Below are positions 52,993 through 63,929 of a stretch of 64,000 nucleotides of DNA, in pieces. Numbering within the stretch: position 1 is the stretch's first letter; each line of letters opens with the position of its first letter. A program made the translations under genes and the position numbers. Below the pieces are notes generated by a model. That model was given only the letters and a program-made list of their open reading frames with translations. It did not search any database and was not told the DNA's origin. This stretch comes from Sepioteuthis lessoniana (taxonomy: Eukaryota; Mollusca; Cephalopoda; Myopsida; Loliginidae), in the NCBI GenBank assembly GCA_963585895.1, contig OY757924.1, positions 58,923,440-58,987,439 on the forward strand. The letters run 5' to 3'.

Positions 52993-53394
52993 AAAGAAGC
53001 AAATGAAGAAAAAAGATACAAAAAACAAAAAAGCCGGATGATGAACGGTTGCTTCAGAAAGTATTAGAAATATTTCAAAAGGATTTTCTAAGTAGTGAAC
53101 ACAGAATAAATGCTTCATCGAAAACTTACATTTCTTTCTTTAAATAGAAGAAAACTTTTTTTCTTTCTATTCCTATTTTTTCTTTACTTGTTTTGAGGTT
53201 GAGAACATGGCCAAGCTCAGGAAATTTAATGATATTTTGAAGACTGGTATGTTTCGTCGTAAACGGAAATGTTTTTATATTTTGTATGTTAGACTGCCGG
53301 ACACGAATTAACAATGGTTTTGTATTGATACATTCACACATAAGTACAAACTTACGTGTTATCGTCTTAGGAAATAGACTCGGTGGGCTGTTCA
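52291..53394. other. Unassigned, with a (CA)n tract
   Basis: No gene recognised; (CA)n at 52952-52988 flanked by A-rich sequence. Confidence 0.5.
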
Positions 53395-53632
53395 CACATA
53401 GGATATCATTAGATGCCTTTAATACCGTAGTAATACCCTGGAGAAAAAGTATAAATCCACATATTTCTAGACATCAGCTATGAAAAATAAAAGAAGAGTA
53501 GATTGGGCTTGGTAGTCTGGAGATGGCAACCAGACTAGGAGAAGGAAAACTCTGAATTCAAACTATCTGTTCTCGGTTTAAAAAAGGACATTGTGTCACG
53601 TCGTGTTGATGGAGGAGTATTTGGAAAATAGA
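53395..53632 (+). mobile_element. Degraded SINE B, forward
   Basis: Late-body landmarks are in order: AATACCCTGGAGAAAAAGTA, GACTAGGAGAAGGAAAACTC, TGAATTCAAACTATC, ACATTGTGTCACGTCGTG and TTGATGGAGGAGTATTTGG. The tRNA head is not recognisable. Confidence 0.65.
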
Positions 53633-53639
53633 TATATAC

Positions 53640-54043
53640 GTAAACACTCGGCCCTAAGACAAGATCTTATAATAATCAACAAAAAGAAAAAAGAAAATCT
53701 GCAAAATTGTCTCGCCGCAGACGACAGAATAAAACTAAAAGAATGTGAAAAGAGAGATAAGTAGCTCGATCTTGCTAGAGAATTGAAAAAAACTATGGAA
53801 TATGAAGGTGACAATTATACCAATTGTGATCGGTGCATTTGGCACGGTAACTGAAGGATTATTAAAGGGACTGAAAAATTTGGAAGTTGGCGACCGAGTG
53901 GAGGCCATCCAAACAACAGCATTATTGAAAACTGCCAGAATACTGAGAAGAGTCCTGGAGACTTGAGGAGACTTGCTGTCACTCAATCTCCAGTGAAATA
54001 CTATCAGCTTTCGCTGATGTGAAAACTCCAATGAGTAAAAAAA

Positions 54044-54080
<37 letters not shown>
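53640..54080 (+). pseudogene. RLE-LINE 3' copy 1 of forward chain
   Basis: Starts around the RPD region (CCTAAGACAAGATCTTATAA), passes the RRRQNKTKRM core and KLKE.EKRDK helix, then the IVPIVIGAFGTVTEGLLKGL and LRRVLE segments, and ends ACTCCAATGAGTAAAAAAAA with (TAA)n at 54042-54080. The next, longer copy begins immediately after. Confidence 0.8.
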
Positions 54081-54081
<1 letters not shown>

Positions 54082-55409
54082 TTAGTTTGTGAGAAAATTG
54101 GGTTCCCCTCAAAAAGCTCAAAGAAACAGTCAAAAACGGGGATGGGAAATTCGACTGGAAACACAAATAAAAAAACTACGAAAACAAGCCCGAATGATGA
54201 GAAAGAGAGGCCCTGAAATGAGCGGGAAAAAGGAACAGGCGACACAGGAAAAAATAACAGTACAACTTGAGGAAATAAACCAGAAAGTACTGACCAAAGA
54301 AGAAAGATTAAAGAGATATCGACAAAGGGTAAAACAATACAGACAAAACAGGACTTTCCAAAACAACGAAAGAAAATTCTATCAACAATTGGGAAGGAAT
54401 GACACGAAAACATACCAACAACCGGATATAAAAGAAACCGAACGATTTTGGACCAAAATATAGCAACCAAAGAAACATAACAAAAATGCTGACTGGATAA
54501 ACGATATTACAAGAGAACTAGAGGGACTTGAAGAAGGTCCCAAAACGGAAATACACATCGACTTACTCAAAACAACACCAACAAGAATATCAAACTGGAA
54601 AGCGCCCGGCCATGATGGAATACATGGCTTCTGGTTCAAGAAATTCACCTCCATTAACGGCAGACTAGCACTAGAAAAGAACAGATGCTTACAAGGCGCG
54701 CAAGTACTGGAATGAATAACCAAAGGAAAGACTACATTAATCCTAAAGGACACAAGCAAAGGAACTACTCCAAAAAATTACAGACCGATAACCTGCCTAC
54801 CAATGATGTAAAAAATACTAACAACACAAATAAGCGAAAAGATCTACTACTCGCGAAAAGCCGCGGATTTTTCCCTGGCGAACAGAAAGGATGACACAAA
54901 GGATCCAGAGGCACAGCAGAATTATTCTACATAGATCAACACGTCCTAAATAAGAGCAAGACAAGACAGAAAATCTAGCTATGGTCTGGATTGACTACAA
55001 AAAGGCATATGACATGGTCCCACAAAGCTGGATAATTCACTGTTTCAAAATGTACAAAATATCACATGAAGTCATAAACTTCATCGAACAGACGATGCAA
55101 ACCTTGAAAGTGGAGCTGACAGCATGAGGAAGAAGCATAGCTGAAACAAAGATCCAAAGACGGACTTTTCAAGGAGATGCACTATCTCCCTTACACTTCA
55201 TAATAGCCATGATGCCACTGAACCACATACTCAGAAAATGCGCAGCCGGATACAAACTCAACAGATCGCAAGAGACGATCAATCACCTAATGTATATGGA
55301 TGATATTAAATTATTTGCAAAAAATTAAAAAGAACTGGACACTCTCATATACGCCATTAGAATATACAGTCAGGACATAGGAATAGAATTTGGCATAGAA
55401 AAATGTGTC

Positions 55410-55844
55410 ATGCTCGTCATGAAGAGTTGCAAACGACATATGACTGATGGAATCGAACTACCAAATCACGACAAAATTAGAACGCTTAGAGCAAATGAAA
55501 CCTACAAATACTTGGGTATCTTGGAGGCTGACACCATCAAACAAGTGCAAATGAAAGACAAGATTCGAAAAGAATATCTCAGGAGAACGAGAAAACTACT
55601 CGAGACAAAACTCTCCAACAGAAACCTCATCAAAGGAATAAATACTTGGGTTGTTAGATATTCGAGTCCTTTTCTTAAGTGGACCAGAGATGAACTTAAA
55701 AAAATGGATCAAAGAACAAGAAAACTAATGATCATGCATAAAGCATTACACCCCAGAGACGACGTCGACAGACTATATGTATCTAGAAAAGAAGGAGGAG
55801 GAGGACTCACCAGTATCGAAGACAGCGTTGACGCATCGACATAA
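55410..55844 (+). pseudogene. Open fragment of RLE-LINE post-RT domain
   Basis: A 144-codon open stretch inside the long copy. It begins with MLVMKSCKRHMTDG just after the YMDD/thumb region, includes the YKYLGILEAD motif and a basic helical segment, and ends at HPRDDVDRLYVSRKEGGGGL. It is a remnant, not a separate gene. Confidence 0.7.
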
Positions 55845-56408
55845 CGGCTCGAAGACTAAATAAAAAAACACGAACGAGGACTAATTGCAGCCATCAGAAA
55901 CGATACGGACAACACGATAGACGATAGAATGACAACAACTAGGAAACAAAAATGGGAGAAAAAACAACTCTATGGCTGCTTTAAACGTCTAATAAACAAC
56001 ATTTCACACCAGAAAACATGGACCTGGCTAAGAAAAGGAAACCTTAAGAGAGAAACGGAATCCCTCCTTATAGCAGCACAGGACAACGCTATAAGAACCA
56101 ATCACATCAAAGTGAGAATAGATAGAACAAAACAGTAAATCCCAGCTATGTGGTGACAGAGACGAAACGATCAGTCACATAATAATCGAATGCAGCAAAT
56201 TAGCATAGAAGGAGTATAAGGTGAGACACGACTGGGTCGGCAATGTGATCCACTGGGAAATGTGCAAGAAATTTCAATTCGCCCATATAAACAAATGGTA
56301 TATGCACAACCCAGCACCTGTCTTAGAAAATGACACAAATAAACTCTTACGGGACCTTAACATACAAACGGATCAACTGATCCCGGCCAGAAGACCAGAT
56401 CTTATAAT

Positions 56409-56758
56409 CATCATCATCATCATGTCGTGCTGGTAGCACAGATATCCCTGACCCTCTCTCGACACTCCTCCCTATCGTTCATAGCCCTTGGCAGGTCTTC
56501 AGGACAACATCCCGTATCCTCACATAGCTGCTGAATGTATGTTCGTGCTGGTCATCCTGCTTTTGCACGGCCATGTGTGGAGGTCCATAAGAGTACATCT
56601 CTTATGAGTTCGTCCATGCTTCTCCAGCAGTGTCCTGCATGTCTGGTTCGTCTAACTTGAATAGTTTTCGTGATAGGAGGCAGGTGGCCGTACAGTTGGT
56701 GTCTTGTGGGGTGTTGCCGCCAGGACTTGTTCAAGATTGCTCGCAGCATTCTTACACA
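56409..56758 (-). pseudogene. RTE LINE 3' copy inside RLE LINE, with 12-bp TSD
   Basis: Starts with (CAT)n and GTCGTGCTGG and runs to ...CTCGCAGCATTCTTAC, so it carries the last ~105 codons in reverse. AGATCTTATAAT flanks at 56397-56408 and 56759-56770. Removal of the insert rejoins the RLE LINE between RPDLIII and the VDFVVP core, fixing the order of events. Confidence 0.92.
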
Positions 56759-57140
56759 AGATCTTATAATAATCAACAACAAAAAAAGAGAATTTGCAAA
56801 ATTGTCGACTTTGTTGTCCCGGCTGACCACAGAATAAATCTGAAGGAAAGGGAAAAGAAGGATAAGTACCTAGACCTTTCTAGAGAATGGAAAAGGCTGT
56901 GTAACATGAAAGTAATGATTGTGCCAATTGTGATTGGTGCTTTAGGTACAATAACTAAAGGATTATTAAAAGGCCTAGAGGACTTGGAAGTTGGCGGACG
57001 AGTAGAGACTTCAAAACGACAGCATTGCTGAGAACGGCCAGAATACTGAGACAAGTCCTGGAGGCTTGAGGAGACTTGCTGTCATTCAGACTCCAGGGAA
57101 AAACCATCAGCTAACGCTGATATGAAAAACTCTAATGAGT

Positions 57141-57992
57141 AAAAATAAACAACTCTATGACCGCTTTAAACGACTAATAAACACCATCTCACACGAGAAA
57201 ACCTGGACCTGGCTAAGAAAAGATAACCTTAAGAGAGAAACGGAATCTCTCCCAATAGTAGCACAGGACGGTTCCATAAAAACAATCATATCAAAGTGAG
57301 AATAGACAAAACTCAACAAAATAACAAATGTAGACTATGCGGTGAAAGAAATGAAACGATGAATTACATAAAAAGCGAATACAGCAAATTAGCACAGAGG
57401 GAGGATAAGACAAGACACGACAGGGTCAGCAAGGTAATCCACTGGGAAATGTGCAAGAAATTTCAATTCGCCCATACAAACAAATGGTATATGCACAACC
57501 CAACACATGTCCTAGAAAATGACACTTATAAACTCCTATGGGACTTTAACATACTCACCGATCACCAGAAGACCAGACCTTATAATAATTAACAAAAAAA
57601 AAAAAAAAGAGAATTTGCAAAATTGTCGACTTTTCTGTCCCGGCTGACCACAAAATAAATCATAAGGAAAGGGAAAAGAAGGATAAGTACCTTGACCTTG
57701 CTAGAGAGTTGAAAAAGCTGTGGAACATGAAAGTGACGATTGTACCAATTGTGATTGACGCTTTTGGCACAATAACTAAAGGATTATTAAAAAGCCTGGA
57801 GGACTTGGAAGTTGGCGGACGGGTAGAGACTATCCAAATAACAGCATTACTGAGAACGGCCAGAATACTGGGAAGAGTCCTGGAGGCTTGAGGAGACTTG
57901 CTGTCACTCAAACTCCAGTGAATAACCATCAGCCAAAACTGATGTGAGAAACTCTAAAGGAGTAAAATTATAATAATAACAATAATAATAAT
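57141..57992 (+). pseudogene. RLE-LINE copy 3 of forward chain
   Basis: Begins in the KQLYDRFKRLINT segment directly at the AAAAATAAA end of copy 2. KTWTWLRKDN, then CRLCGERNETMNY (the zinc His and last Cys changed), HNPTHVLENDTYKLLWDF, the RPD region, the VDF(S)VP core and the KLWNMKVTIVPIVIDAFG C-terminus. Tail: GGAGTAAAATTATAATAATA at 57958-57992. Confidence 0.85.
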
Positions 57993-58320
57993 GGTATTGA
58001 TCACAGGGTAAAAGTAAAGGAAAGCGAAAATAGAGATAAGTACCTTGACCTTGCTCGAGAACTGAAAAAAACTATGTAACATGAAAGTGACGGTGATACC
58101 CATTATAATTAGTGCACTCGTTACAGTCACCAAAGAATTGGTACAGGGATTGGAGGTCTTGGAAATAAGAGGACTAGTTGAGACAATCCAAACTACGGCA
58201 TTGTTGAGATCGGCAATATACTAAGAAGTTTCCTGGAAACTTGAAGAGACTTGTTGTCACTCAAGACTCTAGTAGAAAACCGTCAGCTAACACGGGTGTG
58301 AAAAACTCTCAAATGTGTAA

Positions 58321-58361
<41 letters not shown>
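57993..58361 (+). pseudogene. RLE-LINE copy 4 of forward chain
   Basis: Starts in the DHRVKVKESENRDKYLDLAREL segment straight after the TAA tail of copy 3. TVIPIIISALVTVTKELVQGL follows, and it ends GTGAAAAACTCTCAAATGTG with (TAA)n at 58320-58361. A (GAA)n tract (58362-58397) then separates it from copy 5. Confidence 0.8.
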
Positions 58362-58389
<28 letters not shown>

Positions 58390-58397
58390 AAGAAGAA

Positions 58398-59780
58398 GAT
58401 AATGAAGAAGAGCAGAGAACAGAAAACAAATGACGATACATAAAATCTTACATCCAAGAGATGGCATACATAGGCGGTATCAAAAAGAGAAGGAGGAAGA
58501 GGATTTGCAAGCATTGAAAATTGCGTCGATACATCGATAAGACGACTCGAAGCCTGCATTAAGAAAAGGAAAAAGAAAAGCTGATTACAGCGATCAGAAA
58601 CAACACAAACATCACAAGGATCAACAGAACAACAATAACCGGAAAACTAAAATGGGAAGCAAAACAATGTATAGATATTTCAAGCGACAAGAAACGGAAA
58701 CCCTAAAAGAGAAACTGAATATCTTCTAATAGCAGCACAAAACAACGCCAAAAAGACCAACTACGGTAAAGCTTATCTGTCAAGATAGATAAGACGCGAC
58801 AAAATTGCTGATGTAGGTTATGTGGTGATAAAGACGAAATGATCAATTAAATTATAAGCGAATGCAGCAAATTTGCGCAAAAAAAGACTAGAGGGGAAAG
58901 ATGATCCATAGGGAAAAATGCAATAAATTAAAGTTTGACTATAAAAATAAAAGGTATATACACAACCCAGAAACTGTCTGGAGAATGAGACGCTCAAAAT
59001 TCTCTGGGATTTTGAGATACAAACAGATCACCTAATTTCGGCCAGACGACCAAATCTAGTGATGGTATTTGTTCTCCGTCCCACCAACAGGTCGAGTATA
59101 GCACAAAGCCTTTTTTAAGGTGGGTCCGAGCGTAAGGCCCGAGCCCACATTCGCCTGGCATTTCCAAAAATGTCTCGGACCCCGTCGGCATTCCCCTAAA
59201 ATGGGCGATTCGGGCGCCGGGAGATAAACTCAACCCCTCTAAAGAGGGTTAAAGCCTGAGGGGACGCTCCCCTGAGGCCAGAGTTATATCCAGTGACAAG
59301 ACACACCCAACCTGAACCGCCCATCGCATCATGGCCGGTCGAATGTGTCCCTTCAACTGGATATGTCACTTCTCGAAAGGTCGAGAAGCGACTGATCTAG
59401 TGATAGTCAACAAAAAATCTAAAAAATTAAAAAAAGTAAAAAAAAGAAAACATTCCGTATCGTGGAATTTGCCGTCCCGGTAGACGATAGAGTAAAATTA
59501 AACGAAAGTGAAAAGTAAGATATATATCACGACCTTGCTAGAGAACTAAAAAAAACTCTATGGGACATTAGGGTGACTATGATACCAATTGTAATTGGCA
59601 CACTTGGAAAAATCCCAAAGATTGGTAAAGGGACTGGAAGTGTTAGAAATAAGAAGACAAGTGAAGACTATCCAAAGCACAGCATTATTAAGTTCGGCCA
59701 GAATACCGAGAAGAATACTAGAGACTTTAGAAGACTTGCTATGACTCAAAATCTAGCGAAAAATAATTAGCTAATGCTTG
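58398..59780 (+). pseudogene. RLE-LINE copy 5 of forward chain, with 331-bp insert
   Basis: Starts in the MTIHKILHPRDGI segment after the (GAA)n tract and continues with SIENCVDTSIRRL, decayed CCHC (58810-58870), NPETVWRMRRSKFSGILRYK, then ARRPNLV. It is interrupted by 59064-59394, then continues with the VEFAVPVDDRVKLNESEK core and the MIPIVIGTLGKI C-terminus to about 59780. Confidence 0.8.
59064..59394 (-). mobile_element. GC-rich retroposon of unknown family, with TSD
   Basis: 331 bp, less AT-rich than its host LINE, between ATCTAGTGAT (59054-59063) and ATCTAGTGAT (59395-59404; matching 3 bases further with one mismatch). On the minus strand it starts CAGTCGCTTCTCGACCTTTC, with a perfect 8-bp stem hairpin CTTCTCGACCTTTCGAGAAG. 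It contains several short complementary segments (CCTCAGG...CCTGAGG types). The first ~18 nt resemble the 5' end of U2 snRNA. No coding frame or poly-A. Confidence 0.6.
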
Positions 59781-59816
59781 TGCATCCTTTGTAAGCATTA
59801 GCTTCCAAAGGATGAA

Positions 59817-59893
59817 AGTAATAAGGCACAAAGTTCTCTTGGATATTGAGATTCAAACAGATTATCTAATCCCGGCCAGAAGACCAGACATAG
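59817..59893 (+). pseudogene. RLE-LINE sliver
   Basis: 77 bp matching the KVLLDIEIQTDYLIPARRPDIV segment (RPD motif intact), cut off by the family C left arm that starts at 59894. Confidence 0.75.
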
Positions 59894-60480
59894 TGGTTTG
59901 TTGGTTGGTTGTTTTGGTTTTACGGCATATCAATCCTTGTAGGTTATTTAACACCAAATCAATTGTTATGCAAATAGTCAGTTATATTTCAAATAATTTG
60001 GTGTAGTTTGAGTACACAGTTTTAGTATCAAAAACAGTTTTTTCAAGCCATTCACTTTATTTAAACAGTTCTAATTCAGCCAATTCAGTTTAGTATAAGT
60101 ATAGATTTTGTTTACATACTGTTAAATGTCAAAACAGTTCTATATTATACAAATCAGCTTAGTGTAAGTACAGTTTCAATGTTAAAACAGTTCCATTTCT
60201 AACAATTCCGTTAAGCAAAAGCACGCAATTTAAATGTAAGTACACAGTTTAATTGTCAAAAGCATTTCTATTTCAAGCTATTCTGTTGAGTCAAACAGTT
60301 CTAAGTATGCAGTTAGTTCTATTTAACCCATAGATTCGGCCCAATCAGGTGCTACTACGCTGGGCTAGAGTGGACCTGGGAGCAATAGCAATGAAGGGGC
60401 GCTCCGCATTCCCCAAAGTTCCAGCATCAGATTGTTTATAGTTATATCAGGACACTCATGCTCTTTAGAAGAATGCCTAT
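59894..60480 (+). mobile_element. Family C solo left arm
   Basis: End GTTTTGGTTTTACGGCATAT / GGTTATTTAACACCAAATC, ~55-bp subrepeats, TTTAACCCATAGATTCGGCC, CTAGAGTGGACCTGGGAGCA, TTCCAGCATCAGATTG and ATCAGGACACTCATGC. No inverted arm. Confidence 0.75.
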
Positions 60481-61168
60481 TTTTTCCCTCTGTATCGTTA
60501 CCGTGAGGAAGGCATATATAGAACCTACTGCAATTGTTGGATGTGTTAATAACAGAATAATAATACCGCTAGAGTTTTAGAACTTGTGCATCATCACCTG
60601 ATGCAGATAAGTGACATATCCAGAACACACAATGACCTTGGTTTTCTCTTTTTCAGATAAAGGATATTCTTACCATTCTGCATGAATTCTAACACACACC
60701 AACTAGGTAAAAGGTACTCATGATGGCTAGTAAGTGTGTGAATATAATTTTTATTTGATAGAAATACCTGAAACCCCATAAGTGTAAGTATATCTTTTAT
60801 TAGAAATATTTGAGAACATAACTGCAAACATAATTTTTTTTTAGCTTGGAATTCTTGAAATAATATAAGTCTGTGCATATTTTTTTTCATTTGATAAGAA
60901 TGCTTGAGACTATAGATGTGTACATATTATTTTTATGAGGTAAAAATGCTTGAAATGAAGAAGTGTGTTCATATTTTTTATAGGATTGGAATACTTGAAA
61001 CCATTTAAGTGCGTGTATATCATTTTTATTATATAGAAATGCTTCACAACATATAACTGCAAATATGATATTTTTACTTTGGAATGCTTGAAACAATATA
61101 AGTGTACCATAGCCAGATATGGATATGTGAAATGGACATATTCATACCGGTACGCAAAACGTTCATAA

Positions 61169-61671
61169 TGTTCGTATATATATATATACATAGAACATAG
61201 AAATCTCGAAACACAAAAAACACTTACGACTTCTTAGTTCAGGTACGAAACTTTTTATTACCTTTGAGTTTAAAGGTTCTTCGACATAAGGAGAGAGATA
61301 CACATTCTTTCTATTCTGGCTTTTTCATCTCCCCCCCCACCATCTCGTGCGACACCTGCCCAAGGCCTCCGCGAGCAAGCGAAACTCAACCGTCTTTTCC
61401 CGAGGCAGGACTCAACTCAACTAACTGACTTTTTCAAAATCCCCAAAATCCTCCACGCCCGCGCTTCCGGTGCATGACGTCGTTCACATCCACTGGTCAA
61501 CCTTTCTATCGGATTTTTATTTTGACATCTATGAACGATACATCCTCCCCGCACGCGCGTTAACACCTGCTCTCAAGTTTGCACCTAACTAACCCATGTG
61601 CTGAGCCGAAAGGTTCTCAGCCTAACTAAACCCAAAGGCATAAAACGAAACCCCTCGGCTATTATATTACA
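61169..61671 (-). mobile_element. Candidate solo LTR (~503 bp)
   Basis: A GC-richer block in the AT-rich minisatellite. On the minus strand it starts TGTAATATAATAGCCGAGG and ends CGAACA (TG...CA). AATAAAAAGTTTCG lies near the 3' part as a polyadenylation site. CATAA occurs at 61164-61168 and 61670-61674, overlapping the last two bases, so the target duplication is plausible but ambiguous. No internal region. Confidence 0.55.
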
Positions 61672-61976
61672 TAAGTATGTGAATTTTTTTTCATAAGATA
61701 AGAATTCTTGAATCCATAGAAGTCAGTTCAAATTATTTTTATTAGATGAACATGCTAGAAACCATATCAGTGTATGTATATTTAATTACAGAAATATACA
61801 TGAAAGCATTTATCTGAGAGCATATCATTTTTATTAGCTAGATATACTGAAAACCATATACCTATGTCTATATTATTTTCATTTGTCAAAAATTCTGAAA
61901 ACCATATCAATATGAGTATATTATTTTTATTAGCTAGACATGCTTGTAACCATAAAAAAAACGAGTATATTATTTT

Positions 61977-62334
61977 TTTAAAATCTTTTATGCCACTTAA
62001 AAACTGATGCTTGATTCATGCAAGATGCTCCAAAAGCAGTCTGAAGCATTCCATACGTTTCTATGGCATTTTTTCCAAGTTTAAAACAAAATTTTATTGC
62101 ATATCGTTCTTCTAAAATGTCCTCACGTCCAGATTGCATTTTTGAAATTCACCAGCTGTAACAATCAGGATTTAGTAGGGTGTATTCTAATTGCTGCTGT
62201 AGCAGTTCATTTGAACCTGAAATCATAAAAATTGGTCACTCATCTTATAAGATGTATAGCAATAACGTACTGATTTTTCTAGAGTCTACGACAATTTTAA
62301 ATGCCTGTACAAAAAAGTCTGGAAACTTATTTAA
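61977..62334 (-). pseudogene. Mariner 5' fragment
   Basis: On the minus strand the end near 62334 reads GGCCATTAAATAAGTTTCC, then a 5' leader and an ATG at 62139. The reading begins MQSGREDILEERYAIKFCFK and reaches FKWHKRF, the helix-turn-helix part of a mariner transposase (SETMAR-type N-terminal domain). It is cut off after 53 codons at 61977, so no catalytic domain remains. Confidence 0.8.
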
Positions 62335-62487
62335 TGGCCCTTGCAATATGTATTAGATAGAAATAGTGGAAACCAAATAACTGCTCATGTTACTTCCATT
62401 TAAGAGGAAAGCTTTAAAACATTTATTGGTGTATAGATTATTTCTATTCGATAGGAATGCTTGAAACCAGATATCCAATAAGAGATA

Positions 62488-62692
62488 AATATCATCATCA
62501 TCATCATGTCGCTCCGCCAGCACTGATTTCCCTGACCCTCTCTCGCCATCCGTCTCTATCGTCCATCGCTCCCGATAGATCTTCAAGGCTACATCCTGTA
62601 TCGGCACAGAGCTGTTGTGTATACGTTCTACCTGGTCGTCCTGCCTTTGCTCGTCCATGTAATGGGGCCCACAGGACTATATCGCTTATCAT
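62488..62692 (-). pseudogene. RTE LINE 3' copy, reverse
   Basis: Starts with (ATC)n and GTCGCTCCGCCAGC and ends near GTATCGCTTATCATG: 62 codons, open, of the C-terminus (LISDIVLWAP...GAT). 5'-truncated. Confidence 0.85.
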
Positions 62693-63050
62693 GTAGACAA
62701 TTAAAAAATCGCAAATTAAAAAAGACTAATGAAATATTGTAAGTGTACTTATTGTTACTACTAAACATTCTCAAATGAATCGTGTTTCGGCACTGATTAT
62801 CCTCATACAGAGAAGATAGGATGTAAAACAAATAAAGCAAATATATATATGCCGGATATTTTCCAAAGATCACACCTCAGGTTTGAAGATCTAAAGGTTT
62901 TCATCTCTTGGACAGGATGCTCTCAAATGTCGAGAAACCCCAGTTTGCCTTACTTAATGGACATTAGTAATGACTAATGTCCATTGTTTGGGGAGTGGAG
63001 AGATTGACACAAGATCTTCCCAAGAACATTAACACAAAGTAAAATGCAAA
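62693..63050. other. Unassigned, then SINE-B-like fragment
   Basis: AT-rich to 62890. 62890-63050 shows SINE-B-like reverse features (GACAGGATGCTCTCAAATG, CCCAAGAACATTAACACAAA). A palindrome AATGGACATTAGTAATGACTAATGTCCATT-type (62955-62984, described by position) lies within. The fragment is cut by the RTE insertion at 63051. Confidence 0.5.
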
Positions 63051-63819
63051 CGCCGATTACGCCTATGACATAGCGATACTGGCAAATACACCCAACCAAC
63101 CCGAAACACTACTGCATAGTTTAGAACGAGCCGCCACAGGCACTGGCCCCCATGTCAACGCACACAAAACGGAATATATGTGCTATAATCAACCAGGCGG
63201 CATATCCACACAAGACGGAACCTCTCTGAAACTGGTAGACAAATTCACCTACCTAGGAAGCAGTGACACATCAACCGAAAAAGACATCGACACGCGGATA
63301 ACGAAGGCATGGACATCCATCGATAGGCTATCGATCATATGGAAATCAGATCTGACCGATGAAATGAAACGCAGTTTCTTCCAGGCAGCGGTCGTATCGA
63401 TACTGCTGTATGGATGCACTACTTGGACGCTAACTAAACGGCTGGGGAAGAAGCTAGACAGCAATTACACAAGAATGCTGCGAGCAATATTGAACAAGTC
63501 CTGGTGGCAACACCGGACGAGGCACCAACTATACGGCTACCTGCCTCCCAACACGAAAACTATCCAAGTCAGACGAACCTGACATGCAGGACACTGCTGG
63601 AGAAGCAGGGACGTGCTCATAAGTGATATACTCCTATGGACCCCCACATATAGCCGGGCAAAAGTAGGACGACCAGCTCGAACATACATACAGCAGCTAT
63701 GTGAGGATACGGGATGTAGCCCTGAAGACTTGCCAGAGGTGATGAACGATAGGGAGAAGCGGCGAGAGAAGGGTCAGGGATATCCGTGCTACCAGCACGA
63801 CATGATGATGATGATGATG
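63051..63819 (+). pseudogene. RTE LINE 3' copy, forward, with 10-bp TSD
   Basis: 5'-truncated RTE starting in the catalytic box, where the YADD motif reads YAYD (one Asp lost), then the thumb and C-terminal regions. An internal TGA in place of Arg occurs after QVRRT (about 63580), and a frameshift lies near 63768. It ends GACATGATGATGATGATGAT. AAAATGCAAA is duplicated at 63041-63050 and 63820-63829. Confidence 0.92.
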
Positions 63820-63929
63820 AAAATGCAAAATAAACAAATAAATAGATAGATAAAACATTGTTCCGAATTTTAATCTGCATTTTGAATAATTACGATCCTT
63901 TCAACCCCAATCAATTATTTGCGAGGGTT

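Larger units (their letters stand above)
54082..57130 (+). pseudogene. RLE-LINE long copy 2 of chain, with reverse transcriptase
   Basis: The most complete RLE LINE here, but with many stops. The order is: basic N-terminal helix (QIKKLRKQARMMRK), GHDGIHGFWFKKF, NYRPITCLP (reverse-transcriptase start), VWIDYKKAYDMVPQ with catalytic Asp, RRTFQGDALSPLHF, the YMDD box (LMYMDDIKLFAKN, about 55288-55325), KYLGILEADTIKQ, and HPRDDVDRLYVSRKEGGGGL. Then KTWTWLRKGN, a broken CCHC region, ARRPDLIII (about 56380), and after an RTE insertion the VDFVVP core and the IVPIVIGALG C-terminus. It ends CTCTAATGAGTAAAAATAAA. This domain order (reverse transcriptase, CCHC, RPD...D nuclease, no AP endonuclease) is that of R2/R4-type LINEs. 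Confidence 0.85.
60700..62480. repeat. ~46-bp degenerate minisatellite, interrupted
   Basis: The motif TGCTTGA or a variant recurs at 60765, 60807, 60852, 60901, 60947, 60992, 61040 and 61085 (42-49 bp apart) in a frame of ...AGAAATGCTTGAAACCATATAAGTG then a T-rich part. The array resumes at 61672-61975 and 62340-62470, so the LTR and mariner fragment inserted into it. Confidence 0.75.
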
